From UBA7985 sp002690455 (GTDB lineage: Bacteria > Pseudomonadota > Alphaproteobacteria > UBA7985): a stretch of 64,000 bases of DNA. Position numbers and translations under genes: made by a program. Positions 15,943 through 24,436 of the stretch are shown here, in pieces. Position 1 is the stretch's first letter; the number at the start of each line of letters is the position of its first letter. Location of the stretch: NCBI GenBank assembly GCA_965662775.1, contig CBFIIW010000015.1, positions 1-64,000 on the forward strand, in the 5' to 3' direction. The notes below the pieces were generated by a model that was given only the letters and a program-made list of their open reading frames with translations, searched no databases and had not been told where the DNA came from.

Positions 15943-16047
15943 GACAGCGGCGTTGACCTGGCTGGTCCGATCCAAAATGTGGGCGGACATCGCAGGTCTC
16001 GATAGAAAGTGCCAGAGCTGTCCCAACACTGAAAAGGACGTAGTCGA

Positions 16048-16638
16048 ATGGCTCGTGATGATAACAGAGGCGGCGGCGGCCGCGGCGGTCGTGATCGCCG
16101 GAACAAGCGTGAGGATGAAGGCCCAGAGCTGATCGAGAAGCTCGTCTTCATCAACCGCGTTGCAAAGGTTGTTAAGGGTGGCCGTCGGTTTGGTTTTGCT
16201 GCGCTGGTTGTGGTTGGCGACGGCAAAGGCCGCGTGGGCCAGGGCCACGGCAAAGCCAAGGAGGTGCCTGAGGCCATTCGTAAAGCGACCGAAGCCGCGA
16301 AGAAGTCTATGGTCCGCATTCCGCTTAAGGAAGGACGCACTCTTCACCACGATGTCGAGGGCCGTTTTGGCGCTGGTAAAGTGGTATTCCGCACGGCGCC
16401 TCCCGGGACCGGGATCATTGCCGGTGGTCCATCGCGTGCCGTGATGGAAGCGCTTGGCGTGGCAGATGTTGTGGCGAAATCCAACGGTACGTCGAACCCG
16501 TACAACCTTGTTCGGGCGACCATCGACGCTCTGCAGCGTACGCAGTCCCCGCGTCAGGTTGCACAACGTCGCGGTGTCAAGGTCGCTGACGTGCTGCAGA
16601 CCGCAGATCAGGGCGAGGAGGCCATGGCCGAGGCCTGA
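16048..16638 (+). CDS. rpsE: 30S ribosomal protein S5
   Basis: S5 helps decoding accuracy and carries the changes that give spectinomycin resistance in model bacteria. The 196-residue protein has a Gly/Arg-rich N-terminus (RGGGGRGGRDRRN), an RNA-binding domain with LVFINRVAKVVKGGRRFGF (32-50) and a fold-S5 C-terminal half containing APPGTGIIAGGPSRAVMEALG. The C-terminus is about 20-30 residues longer than E. coli S5, as in other alphaproteobacteria. Confidence 0.99.
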   Translation: MARDDNRGGGGRGGRDRRNKREDEGPELIEKLVFINRVAKVVKGGRRFGFAALVVVGDGKGRVGQGHGKAKEVPEAIRKATEAAKKSMVRIPLKEGRTLHHDVEGRFGAGKVVFRTAPPGTGIIAGGPSRAVMEALGVADVVAKSNGTSNPYNLVRATIDALQRTQSPRQVAQRRGVKVADVLQTADQGEEAMAEA

Positions 16639-16674
16639 GGGTCTGGGGTCATGTCCGCTTAACGGAGAAAGACA

Positions 16675-16863
16675 ATGGCTGAAAACCGTATCCGCGTGAC
16701 TCTGCTGCGCTCAGCGATCAGCTGCACAGAGAAGCAGAAAGCGAACCTCGTGGGCTTGGGGCTGAAGAAGCGCCATCAGACCCGCGATCTCGAAGATACT
16801 CCTGCGGTGCGCGGCATGATCAATGTCGTCAAGCACATGGTGCAGGTCGAGGAAGCAGCCTGA
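16675..16863 (+). CDS. rpmD: 50S ribosomal protein L30
   Basis: The 62-residue small 50S protein reads RIRVTLLRSAISCTEKQ and ends in NVVKHMVQVEEAA, with the LGLKKRHQTRDLEDTPAVRGM core. It has the standard place between rpsE and rplO and an AACGGAGAAAGACA Shine-Dalgarno region. Confidence 0.98.
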   Translation: MAENRIRVTLLRSAISCTEKQKANLVGLGLKKRHQTRDLEDTPAVRGMINVVKHMVQVEEAA

Positions 16864-16941
16864 ACGAGGCTGGTTTCTGTTTGTTGAAGTCGAGTGCGGC
16901 CGGCACTGTCCGGGCGTGCGCAAGGCAAGGAAGATAAGACA

Positions 16942-17436
16942 ATGCGTTTGAATGAACTGCGCGACAATCCGGGCGCGCTCAAGGTCAAGAAACGGGTCGG
17001 TCGGGGTATCGGCTCTGGCAAGGGCAAGACCGCCGGTCGTGGCCACAAGGGTCTGAAGGCCCGCTCTGGTGCTTCAATTAACGGTTTTGAGGGTGGTCAG
17101 ATGCCGCTCTACCGGCGGCTGCCGAAGCGTGGCTTCTCCAACCAGCCGTTTAAGAAGGATCTGGTTGAGGTCAACGTAGGCCGCATTCAGCAGGCCGTTG
17201 ACGCAGGCAAGCTGGACGCCAAGGCTACCGTTGACGCGGCTGCGCTGATCGCTGCTGGCGTGATCCGTCGTGAGCGCGATGGTGTTTCACTGCTGAGCAA
17301 TGGTGAACTGAGCACGAAGCTTGACCTGCACGTCTTCCGCGCTTCCAAAGGCGCAGCGGAGGCGGTGGAGAAGGCTGGTGGCAGTCTCAAGACCGACTAC
17401 GTACCCAAGCGAAAGCGCGAGCGGGGCGGGAAGTAA
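16942..17436 (+). CDS. rplO: 50S ribosomal protein L15
   Basis: L15 is a late-assembling 50S protein. The frame is open from 16894, but the true N-terminus is MRLNELRDNPGALKVKKRVG at ATG 16942, giving 164 residues. The Gly-rich GRGIGSGKGKTAGRGHKGLKAR block (about 19-40) and GGQMPLYRRLPKRGF (53-67) are diagnostic. A long hairpin-bearing spacer separates it from secY. Confidence 0.98.
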   Translation: MRLNELRDNPGALKVKKRVGRGIGSGKGKTAGRGHKGLKARSGASINGFEGGQMPLYRRLPKRGFSNQPFKKDLVEVNVGRIQQAVDAGKLDAKATVDAAALIAAGVIRRERDGVSLLSNGELSTKLDLHVFRASKGAAEAVEKAGGSLKTDYVPKRKRERGGK

Positions 17437-17452
17437 TACGGCGGCTGAGGCA

Positions 17453-17533
17453 CGCCGGTGTTGAACCGGCGCAAACCTTGGCTTAATTACCGGCAGTGAC
17501 GCAAAAGCAACGAGGCTGATGTCGTGTCAGCCT
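17453..17533 (+). other. Two perfect hairpins in the rplO-secY spacer
   Basis: Hairpin A is CGCCGGT (17453-17459) with ACCGGCG (17465-17471) and a 5-nt loop. Hairpin B is AGGCTGA (17513-17519) with TCAGCCT (17527-17533) and a 7-nt loop. Both stems are perfect, neither is followed by a real T-run, and both lie inside a 164-bp gap ahead of secY. Confidence 0.5.
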
Positions 17534-17600
17534 TGTCTGTCTCCGGGGCCTGTCGATCCGGATGGTCAGACGCACAACACGCAAGGGCGGGAGTGTTTGA

Positions 17601-19058
17601 ATGACATCTGCAGCTGAGCAGCTCGCGCAGAATTTTTCCTGGAGCACCTTCAGCAAGGCGCGTGATCTGCAGCAAAGGCTGTTGTTCACCCTTGGCGCCC
17701 TGATCGTTTTCCGGTTCGGTATCTTCATTCCACTGCCTGGAATTGATGTTGAGGTCTATCGTGCTGCGTATGGCGGAGACGATGACTCCGCCTTTCAGGC
17801 GCTCTTGCAGCAGATCAACCTGTTTGCCGGCGGTGCGTTGGAAAACCTGTCGATCTTTTCGCTGTCGATTTTCCCCTACATTTCAGCGTCGATCATCATG
17901 CAGCTCATGCGCACGGTGATTCCTGAGTTTGAACGTTTGCAGAAAGAAGGCGAGTCTGGTCGACGCAAGATGAACCAGTACACGCGTTATCTGACTGTGA
18001 TGATCGCTTTGTTCCAGGCGCTGGGGATCGCGGTCCTGCTGGAAAACTTCCCAGGTGTGGATCTGGTAATGAACGGCGGGTTTATCTTCCGCATTACCAC
18101 AATGGTCACGTTGACCGGCGGTACGGTCTTCCTGATGTGGTTGGGTGAGCAGATCACAGCCCGTGGGGTCGGTAACGGTATTTCACTGCTGATTTTTGCG
18201 GGTATTGTTGCGTCGATGCCCAGCGCGTTGTGGAACCTGCTGCGGAGTCTTCGCGAGGATGCTTCGGCGCTTCAGGCGCTCGGCGTTTTGGCGATCCTGA
18301 TTGTCTCGTTGGCCATGGTTGTGCTGATCGTCTACGTCGAACGCGCACAGCGCAAGGTGCCGATCCAGTACCCAAGCCGGACGGCCGGTAACAAGCAGTT
18401 CCAGGGCCAGACGTCCTTTATCCCAATGAAGATAAATGCAGCAGGCGTGATCCCGGCCATCTTCGCGTCGACCATTGTGACCCTGCCGCTGCTGGGTGCG
18501 ACCTTCGGCGATAGCCTGGCGGACAACGTTAACCCGGTTCTGGCGGGCATCGGTGCCGGTATGAACTGGTTTGCCGCCAACTTCCGCGCTGGTGAATGGC
18601 CTTACCTGTTGCTGTTGGTGGCTTTTGTAGTCTTCTTCACGTTCTTCTACACGGCCATCGTATTCAACCCAGAAGACACAGCACGCAATCTGAAGGAGTA
18701 CGGTGGTTTCATTCCTGGCGTACGCCCGGGGAAGCAGACAGTTGCCTATCTGGATATCATCCTGTCACGGCTGACGGTCATCGGTGCGTCGTACCTTGCC
18801 TTTGTGGTTGCAGTGCCTGAACTGGCCAGGGTCATTGTGCAATCGAACTCCACCGGGTTAATCGTACCGATATTCCTTGGCGGGACGTCGCTGCTCATTA
18901 TGGTAACGGTGTCGATTGACTTCGTCAGCCAAGTGCAGACCCAACTGATGGCTGCTCAGTATGAGACGCTGCTGAAGCGCAACCAACAGGGGGGTCGGAC
19001 CAAGCGGCGGGATACCAAGTCAAGCCGCCGTTCCCGTCGCCTGAAGCAAGACAAGTAA
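17601..19058 (+). CDS. secY: Preprotein translocase subunit SecY
   Basis: SecY is the pore of the SecYEG channel that moves unfolded proteins across or into the inner membrane. The 485-residue protein has about ten membrane segments. Family blocks include FRFGIFIPLPGID (35-47), IFPYISASIIMQLM (90-103) with the first SecY signature, and PSRTAGNKQFQGQTSFIPMKINAAGVIP. A basic C-terminal tail (RTKRRDTKSSRRSRRLKQDK) is longer than usual. adk follows after 36 bp. Confidence 0.99.
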   Translation: MTSAAEQLAQNFSWSTFSKARDLQQRLLFTLGALIVFRFGIFIPLPGIDVEVYRAAYGGDDDSAFQALLQQINLFAGGALENLSIFSLSIFPYISASIIMQLMRTVIPEFERLQKEGESGRRKMNQYTRYLTVMIALFQALGIAVLLENFPGVDLVMNGGFIFRITTMVTLTGGTVFLMWLGEQITARGVGNGISLLIFAGIVASMPSALWNLLRSLREDASALQALGVLAILIVSLAMVVLIVYVERAQRKVPIQYPSRTAGNKQFQGQTSFIPMKINAAGVIPAIFASTIVTLPLLGATFGDSLADNVNPVLAGIGAGMNWFAANFRAGEWPYLLLLVAFVVFFTFFYTAIVFNPEDTARNLKEYGGFIPGVRPGKQTVAYLDIILSRLTVIGASYLAFVVAVPELARVIVQSNSTGLIVPIFLGGTSLLIMVTVSIDFVSQVQTQLMAAQYETLLKRNQQGGRTKRRDTKSSRRSRRLKQDK

Positions 19059-19094
19059 ATTCTGCCGTGTCAGGCGGGCGAAAGGTTCAGGACA

Positions 19095-19742
19095 ATGAAC
19101 ATAATTCTGCTCGGAGCGCCCGGTGCCGGAAAGGGAACGCAGGCGAAGATCCTCGTTGCTGAGCGTGGCATGGTGCAACTCTCTACTGGCGATATGCTGA
19201 GGGCTGTTCGGGCTTCGGGCTCGGAACTGGGTAAGCGCTTCGGTGAAGTGATGGATCGCGGCGAACTGATCCCCGATGCCATGATGATTGAGATGATTGA
19301 CGCTCGGCTGGACGAGCCCGATTGCCGAAATGGTGCGATCTTTGACGGCTTCCCCCGGACGAGCGGGCAGGCTGAGGCGCTCGACGAGATGCTGCGACGC
19401 AAGAACCTGCCGCTGAAGGCTGTGATCGAGATGACGGTGGACGAAAACGCGCTCGTCGACCGGATCACGGGGCGTTACTCCTGCGAAAACTGCGGCGCGG
19501 GCTACCACGATGTTTACCAACGCCCTTCGGTTGATGGGGTCTGTGATGCCTGTGGTCATACCACGTTCAAGCGGCGGCCGGATGATAATGCGCAGACAGT
19601 GCGCGATCGTCTGACCGTCTACCGCCGCGATACCGCACCGATCATCCCGCACTATGACGCGCAGGGCTTAATCCAGCGTGTCGACGGCATGGCCGACATC
19701 GACGACGTACGCGCGGCAATTGCCGCAATCATGGACGAATGA
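19095..19742 (+). CDS. adk: Adenylate kinase with zinc-binding LID
   Basis: Adk interconverts ATP + AMP and 2 ADP in the cytoplasm. The 215-residue long form has the P-loop GAPGAGKGTQ (7-16), the AMP-binding GFPRTSGQAE block (85-94) and DNAQTVRDRL near the C-terminus. The LID carries four cysteines, C130-x2-C133 and C150-x2-C153, so it probably binds structural zinc, as in many Gram-positive and some Gram-negative adenylate kinases. It follows secY, as is typical. Confidence 0.98.
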   Translation: MNIILLGAPGAGKGTQAKILVAERGMVQLSTGDMLRAVRASGSELGKRFGEVMDRGELIPDAMMIEMIDARLDEPDCRNGAIFDGFPRTSGQAEALDEMLRRKNLPLKAVIEMTVDENALVDRITGRYSCENCGAGYHDVYQRPSVDGVCDACGHTTFKRRPDDNAQTVRDRLTVYRRDTAPIIPHYDAQGLIQRVDGMADIDDVRAAIAAIMDE

Positions 19743-19830
19743 GGGCTCATTGGGCCTGTGTTGGCGCGTCCCTTCGCTGGGCGCGGTGCTGGCCTTCGGA
19801 ATTTGCGTCCACGGATAACCCGTGGGGTCA

Positions 19831-19859
19831 TTGACAGTTTGTGAAGGGACTTCTAAACC
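19831..19859 (+). promoter_or_regulatory. Candidate promoter upstream of rpsM
   Basis: TTGACA (19831-19836) is a perfect -35 sequence, followed after 17 bp by TAAACC (19854-19859), a modest -10. It lies about 75 bp upstream of the rpsM GTG in a 191-bp gap after adk. A CCACGG/CCGTGG hairpin (19809-19825) precedes it. It could give the alpha operon (rpsM-rpsK-rpoA-rplQ) its own transcription. Confidence 0.4.
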
Positions 19860-19933
19860 GACCGCTACACAAGTGGCAGTCCCGGGAACCGTGGCTGCCG
19901 CTTTGACTTTTGTGCTTAGTGAGGAGACCCAGT

Positions 19934-20302
19934 GTGGCTCGTATTGCAGGGGTAAACATCCCTACCGACAAGCGTGTACACATCGCTCTGACGTACATCC
20001 ACGGTATCGGCAACACCAAGGCGAAGGAAATCACCACCGCCTTGGGCATTGACGAAATGTCCCGTGTGAACCAGCTCAGCGACGATCAGGTGGTGGCAAT
20101 CCGTGAAAAGATTGATGCCGACTATCTGGTAGAAGGTGAGTTGCGTACTCAAGTTCGCATGAACATCAAGCGTCTGCAGGACATGAAATGCTACCGCGGC
20201 TTGCGCCACCGTCGCAAGCTTCCGGTTCGTGGCCAGCGGACCCGGTGCAACGCCCGCACTCGTAAAGGCAAGGCCGTCGCGATCGCCGGTAAGAAGAAGT
20301 AG
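19934..20302 (+). CDS. rpsM: 30S ribosomal protein S13
   Basis: S13 forms bridges to the 50S subunit and touches P-site tRNA. The family N-terminus (V/M)ARIAGVNIP fixes the start at the GTG at 19934, giving 122 residues, with GAGGAGA just upstream. RLQDMKCYRGLRHRRKLPVRGQRT-type sequence and the basic C-terminus GKAVAIAGKKK complete the family pattern. It opens the alpha operon. Confidence 0.98.
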   Translation: MARIAGVNIPTDKRVHIALTYIHGIGNTKAKEITTALGIDEMSRVNQLSDDQVVAIREKIDADYLVEGELRTQVRMNIKRLQDMKCYRGLRHRRKLPVRGQRTRCNARTRKGKAVAIAGKKK

Positions 20303-20386
20303 GGACAGACTTGGCGCCTTTGGCAAAACTCCGATATAGGGGTGACGCCGGCGGCAGCTCGTCTGTTCAGTTAATTTCGATGATAT

Positions 20387-20408
20387 AGCACCCGGTGGGA
20401 CCGGTGCT
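20387..20408 (+). other. Hairpin in the rpsM-rpsK spacer
   Basis: AGCACC plus GGT (20387-20396, with one bulged C) pairs with ACCGGTGCT (20400-20408) around a GGG loop. It lies 27 bp before rpsK. No T-run follows. It may act in mRNA processing or as a protein-binding site. Confidence 0.45.
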
Positions 20409-20435
20409 GTGTAGAAACTTTGAAAGGATGTCCCA

Positions 20436-20825
20436 ATGGCACAGCCAAGTCGCGGTTTGCGTCGTCGCGAGCGGAAGAACATTACCAACGGGGTCGCGCA
20501 CGTTAATTCGACCTTTAACAACACGATTATCACGATCTCAGATGTGCAAGGTAACGTGATTTCGTGGTCTTCTGCTGGCGGGCAGGGGTTCAAAGGGTCG
20601 CGGAAATCTACCCCCTATGCTGCGCAGGTGGCTGCAGAAGATGCAGGCCGCAAAGCTCAAGATCACGGCATGAAGTCGCTCGACGTGAATGTGAAGGGTC
20701 CTGGGTCTGGGCGTGAATCCGCACTGCGCGCACTGCAGGCAATTGGCTTCACCATTACCTCGATCCGTGACGTAACCCCCGTTCCGCATAACGGCTGTCG
20801 CCCACGGAAACAGCGCCGGGTCTAA
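20436..20825 (+). CDS. rpsK: 30S ribosomal protein S11
   Basis: S11 lies on the 30S platform near the E site. The 129-residue protein has the NGVAHVNSTFNNTIITISD block (18-36) and the nearly invariant end DVTPVPHNGCRPRKQRRV. AAAGGATG precedes the ATG. It is in the normal order, before rpoA. Confidence 0.99.
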   Translation: MAQPSRGLRRRERKNITNGVAHVNSTFNNTIITISDVQGNVISWSSAGGQGFKGSRKSTPYAAQVAAEDAGRKAQDHGMKSLDVNVKGPGSGRESALRALQAIGFTITSIRDVTPVPHNGCRPRKQRRV

Positions 20826-20942
20826 GACCCTCGACGCCTTGTTCCTCCGCTGCCTTTACCAGCGTTGGATCTACACTATTTTTGCCGGTTGTGCCTGGTA
20901 AGTGGTCGCTGGCGTTTTTGGAAATTAAGAGGTAACTGCCGC

Positions 20943-21959
20943 ATGCAGAGCAACTGGACGGACCTGATTAAGCCAACGGCTCTTGATGTCACCCCCGGGG
21001 ATGAGCCGCTGCGCCAGGCAACCGTAATCGCGGAACCCCTCGAGCGAGGCTTTGGGCGCACACTGGGCAACGCCCTGCGCAGAATCCTTATGTCGTCACT
21101 GCGTGGTGCAGCCGTTACGGCAATACAGATCGATGGTGTCTTGCACGAGTTTTCGTCAGTCGCGGGTGTTCGCGAAGACGTCACCGACGTTATCCTGAAC
21201 ATCAAGGCACTTGCGCTGAAGCTGCACGCCGACGGCGCAAAGAAGTTCCGCCTGCGTGGTCAGGGCCCGGGTGAGATTACCGCTGGCATGATCGACGGTG
21301 GGGCCGATCTTGAAATCATGAACCCTGACTTGGTCATCTGCACCCTCGATGATGGTGCTGTTCTGTCCATGGAAATCACCGTTGACCACGGTAAAGGCTA
21401 TCGCCCGGCGGCGTCTAACCGCCCGGAAGATGCGCCGATTGGCCTGATTCCTGTCGACAGTCTGTTCTCCCCGATCAACACCGTTTCCTATCAGGTCGAA
21501 AACACGCGTGTGGGTCAGCAAACCGATTATGACAAGCTGACCATGCAGGTTGAGACCAACGGTGCCGTGAACCCAGAAGATGCGCTTGCGTTGGCAGCAC
21601 GCGTGCTTCAGGACCAGCTGCAGCTGTTTATCAACTTCGAAGAGCCGAGCCAGAATGTCGCTCAGCAGCCGGAGGAGAACGCGCTGCCCTTCAACCGCAA
21701 CTTGCTGCGCAAGGTCGATGAGCTTGAGCTTTCGGTTCGCTCGGCAAATTGCTTGAAGAACGACAACATCGTTTACATCGGCGATCTGGTTCAGAAGACA
21801 GAAGCCGAAATGCTGCGTACGCCGAACTTCGGCCGGAAGTCGCTCAATGAGATCAAAGAAGTGCTGCTGCAAATGGGTCTCCATCTGGGTATGGAGATTC
21901 CGAACTGGCCACCGGAAAACATCGAAGACCTCGCCAAGCGCCTAGAGGAGCCCTTCTAA
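20943..21959 (+). CDS. rpoA: DNA-directed RNA polymerase subunit alpha
   Basis: The alpha dimer nucleates RNA polymerase assembly and contacts activators and UP elements through its C-terminal domain. The frame is open from 20865, but MQSNWTDLIKPTALDV at ATG 20943 is the family start, giving 338 residues. The N-terminal domain includes FGRTLGNALRRILMSSLRG (35-53). The C-terminal domain includes LELSVRSANCLKNDNI and TPNFGRKSLNEIKEVL. The length and order fit alphaproteobacteria. Confidence 0.99.
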   Translation: MQSNWTDLIKPTALDVTPGDEPLRQATVIAEPLERGFGRTLGNALRRILMSSLRGAAVTAIQIDGVLHEFSSVAGVREDVTDVILNIKALALKLHADGAKKFRLRGQGPGEITAGMIDGGADLEIMNPDLVICTLDDGAVLSMEITVDHGKGYRPAASNRPEDAPIGLIPVDSLFSPINTVSYQVENTRVGQQTDYDKLTMQVETNGAVNPEDALALAARVLQDQLQLFINFEEPSQNVAQQPEENALPFNRNLLRKVDELELSVRSANCLKNDNIVYIGDLVQKTEAEMLRTPNFGRKSLNEIKEVLLQMGLHLGMEIPNWPPENIEDLAKRLEEPF

Positions 21960-22027
21960 GGCACTTGCCCACAACCGCCGTTGACACTGTGTTGGTCCGG
22001 CGGGGCGTGAGCGAAAGCAAGACAAAA

Positions 22028-22045
22028 GGGGGCGTCTGCACCCCC
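22028..22045 (+). other. GC hairpin in the rpoA-rplQ spacer
   Basis: GGGGG (22028-22032) pairs with CCCCC (22041-22045) and is followed by a CCCG-repeat tract ending in GCCCGGGC. This lies inside a 226-bp gap, far longer than the usual rpoA-rplQ spacing. A second hairpin, GGGGCCTC with GAGGC-CCC, lies near 22119-22141. Confidence 0.4.
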
Positions 22046-22185
22046 GCCCGCCCGCCCGGGCCGCGCATGCGGTTCAACGGGAAGAGCAGAATGCAGGCCA
22101 CTAAACTGGAAAACCATGGGGCCTCGGACCAGAGGCACCCAGGCGGCGCACAAGCGCTAACAACACGTGAATAAGGAGTTGTACC

Positions 22186-22623
22186 ATGCGGCACCGCATG
22201 TCTGGGCGTAAGCTCAACCGGACCAGCACCCACCGTAAGGCCATGTTCGCCAACATGGCAGCGGCATTGATTAAGCACGAACAGATCAAAACCACTCTGC
22301 CTAAAGCCAAGGACCTGCGCCGCTACGTTGAGCGCCTGATTACACTGGGCAAGAAGGGTACACTGGCGGCTCGGCGTCAGGCGCTGTCTCAGCTGCACAA
22401 TGATACGGCAATGGCGAGTAAGCTGTTTGATGAACTAGCGGGCCGTTACGAAAATCGCGATGGTGGTTACACTCGCGTTCTGAAGGCTGGCTTCCGCTAC
22501 GGTGATATGGCGCCGATGGCCTTTATCGAATTGGTAGATCGCGATCCCGACGCCAAGGGTCAGGATAGTGGCCCGACTATGTATGACGACGATGATGAAG
22601 ACTTCGAAGACGACGACGAATAG
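22186..22623 (+). CDS. rplQ: 50S ribosomal protein L17 with acidic tail
   Basis: L17 sits near the peptide exit on the 50S surface. The 145-residue protein has the standard start MRHRMSGRKLNRTSTHRKAM, then LPKAKDLRRYVERLITLGKKG, and GGYTRVLKAGFRYGDMAPMAFIELV-type core sequence to about residue 118. The final 25 residues are an unusual acidic extension ending DDDDEDFEDDDE. The Shine-Dalgarno is AAGGAGTTGTACC. It closes the alpha operon; the SCO gene starts 18 bp later. Confidence 0.98.
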   Translation: MRHRMSGRKLNRTSTHRKAMFANMAAALIKHEQIKTTLPKAKDLRRYVERLITLGKKGTLAARRQALSQLHNDTAMASKLFDELAGRYENRDGGYTRVLKAGFRYGDMAPMAFIELVDRDPDAKGQDSGPTMYDDDDEDFEDDDE

Positions 22624-22641
22624 GGCGCCCTCTTCGCATCC

Positions 22642-23268
22642 ATGGTCATCCAGCCAACACGGGCTGCCGGTCCTGTTGTGAAGGCGCTTAGACCCTTGCT
22701 GGGGCTGATCTCTCTGTTGCTGGTGGTTGCGGGTTTTGGCCTTTGGGCGTTTCAGGCCCCACCGCCGCCGGACAAACCTTTACAAATCGGGGGTGATTTC
22801 ACCCTGATCAGCGGTGCAGGTGAAGTCGTTGATACGGCTGTCGCCTTTGCCGGCCGCCCTATGCTTGTCACCTTCGGGTACACGACCTGCCCGGATATGT
22901 GTCCCACCAGCCTGCTCGACATGGTTATGGCCGCTGAGCAGACGGCGGTTGATGAAGCCGTTGTTTTCATCAGCATTGATCCGGCTCGCGACACGCCAGC
23001 GGTACTGGCGGCCTTTACGGCACTGTTTTCCGACGAGCTCACCGGGTTTACAGGTTCGTCAGCGGCGGTCGAGGCGGTCAAGTCAGAATGGGCGGTTTAT
23101 GCCGCCCGCCACGACGAAGCGGCCTTTACCGACTATCTGATGGACCACACCACGCTGATTTTCCTCACGGACGCCGATCATCGGGTGGTCGAGAGCTTTC
23201 GCAGCGGCGTGGGCGCGGATGCTTTGGCACAGGCAATCAGTGCGCGTTTGTTCTCTCCCATGGGCTAA
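22642..23268 (+). CDS. SCO1/SenC family copper chaperone
   Basis: SCO proteins deliver copper to the CuA site of cytochrome c oxidase on the periplasmic side. The 208-residue protein has an N-terminal membrane anchor (about 18-37) and a thioredoxin-like domain. The copper-binding CPDMC (Cys83, Cys87) in FGYTTCPDMCPTSLLDM and the conserved His169 in MDHTTLIFL are all present, so it should be active. SIDPARDTP (111-119) is the usual SCO block. Being 18 bp after rplQ suggests read-through from the ribosomal operon, though it has no clear Shine-Dalgarno. Oxidase genes are not in the window. Confidence 0.93.
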   Translation: MVIQPTRAAGPVVKALRPLLGLISLLLVVAGFGLWAFQAPPPPDKPLQIGGDFTLISGAGEVVDTAVAFAGRPMLVTFGYTTCPDMCPTSLLDMVMAAEQTAVDEAVVFISIDPARDTPAVLAAFTALFSDELTGFTGSSAAVEAVKSEWAVYAARHDEAAFTDYLMDHTTLIFLTDADHRVVESFRSGVGADALAQAISARLFSPMG

Positions 23269-23310
23269 AGTACGGTCGTCGGCCATGGTCAGTGGTTAAG
23301 CGGCGGTGTG

Positions 23311-24420
23311 TCAGGCTTTGGCCCCCCGGCGGCGGCACCAGTGTCGGATCCGCTTGCCGGCGTCGCGACCAGACAACCAAGCGGACTGAACCCCAAGATA
23401 AGGGGAGGCCGGTGGTCTGATCCAGTCACCGGCCAGACCCAACCCTGTTTCCGGGTCAAACAGGCTGTATTCGATTGTCGCCTTGGCGCTGCCGAAACCT
23501 GTGCCATACCCCGTTGCAGGTAGGGCTGCCTCATTCCGCTTCGTTTCCCCTTCAGATTCAGCTTCGGCTCGGGCGTGAGCATAAAGCCAGCGGTGAGCCT
23601 GCGCAAAGATAACCCGGGGCAGGGGCGCGTCGAGGTGATAAGCCAGCGCTGCAAGAAAGTCATCGACTACGGCGTCTTTTGGGTGGTCCAGAAACTGCTC
23701 GGTTATGTCAGGTGCGGCGTGCATAACCCAGGTTTCCTGCTCCCTGATACGGCCAGGCTTACTGCTATTGCGCAGGGCGTAGTCCAGAGGTTCGCCATCG
23801 AGCACGAGCGCGTCACTGTCCGTGGGCACGCGTCCGTCAAAGGCTACCATGACGGTCCAGGCTGCTCGCATCCGCACCGGGCGTCGGAACCAATGATCTG
23901 GCACGAGACCCGTATCCAGACCAGACTGCAGCAGGCGTTGTGCCTGGTCCGGGGGGCAGGTGATCAGCACCGCGGCGAAGTCGCCCAGTGTTTCGCTCTC
24001 GGTGTCGAAGAGCCGCCAGGCGCCGTCTGGCTGGCGTTCGATCCGGTCGACCGTGACCCGCCGGGTAATGTCCAAACCTGTGGCAAGCCGCTGCGGGATT
24101 GCATTCATATCGGGCGTCCCGGTAAACAGCCTCAGACCGGCGGGGAAGCCTGTGGCGGCTTTTGGTTTCCAGTTCTGCAGTGCCGCGCCCATCATCCAAC
24201 GGCGCATCGTCCACCTAAAGTCATTACTGCTGGCCGCGATAAACGGCGCGCCGTGGTCAAAGGCCAGTCCATCGCGGCGCCGTGTCGCACAGCGTCCACC
24301 CACATTCTGTCCCTTGTCGAACAGTTGCACGTCCAGCCCGCCGGCCTGATACAGGCGTGCTGCCGTCAATCCGGCAATGCCGGCGCCGATGATGGCGAGG
24401 CGTGTAGATTGAGGTTTCAC
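23311..24420 (-). CDS. FAD-dependent oxidoreductase (amine oxidase/renalase-like)
   Basis: The 369-residue protein begins with a GTG. It has the Rossmann dinucleotide motif GAGIAGLTAARLYQAGG (12-28), ending in the acidic LFDKG, then NVGGRCATRR (40-49) with the GGR-type FAD motif and FDHGAPFI (54-61). A late GLAGDWIRPPASPYLGVQSAWLSG-type block is the second FAD-binding region. This set is typical of renalase-like NAD(P)/FAD oxidoreductases. The substrate is unknown. It converges with the SCO gene and diverges from the lipoprotein gene. Confidence 0.9.
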   Translation of the reverse strand: MKPQSTRLAIIGAGIAGLTAARLYQAGGLDVQLFDKGQNVGGRCATRRRDGLAFDHGAPFIAASSNDFRWTMRRWMMGAALQNWKPKAATGFPAGLRLFTGTPDMNAIPQRLATGLDITRRVTVDRIERQPDGAWRLFDTESETLGDFAAVLITCPPDQAQRLLQSGLDTGLVPDHWFRRPVRMRAAWTVMVAFDGRVPTDSDALVLDGEPLDYALRNSSKPGRIREQETWVMHAAPDITEQFLDHPKDAVVDDFLAALAYHLDAPLPRVIFAQAHRWLYAHARAEAESEGETKRNEAALPATGYGTGFGSAKATIEYSLFDPETGLGLAGDWIRPPASPYLGVQSAWLSGRDAGKRIRHWCRRRGAKA

Positions 24421-24436
24421 AGCGGAGTCTTTAGCC

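Noticed and set aside
15451..16566. 371-codon minus-strand frame across rplR-rpsE
   Set aside because: It is antisense to certain ribosomal genes and comes from high-GC codon bias.
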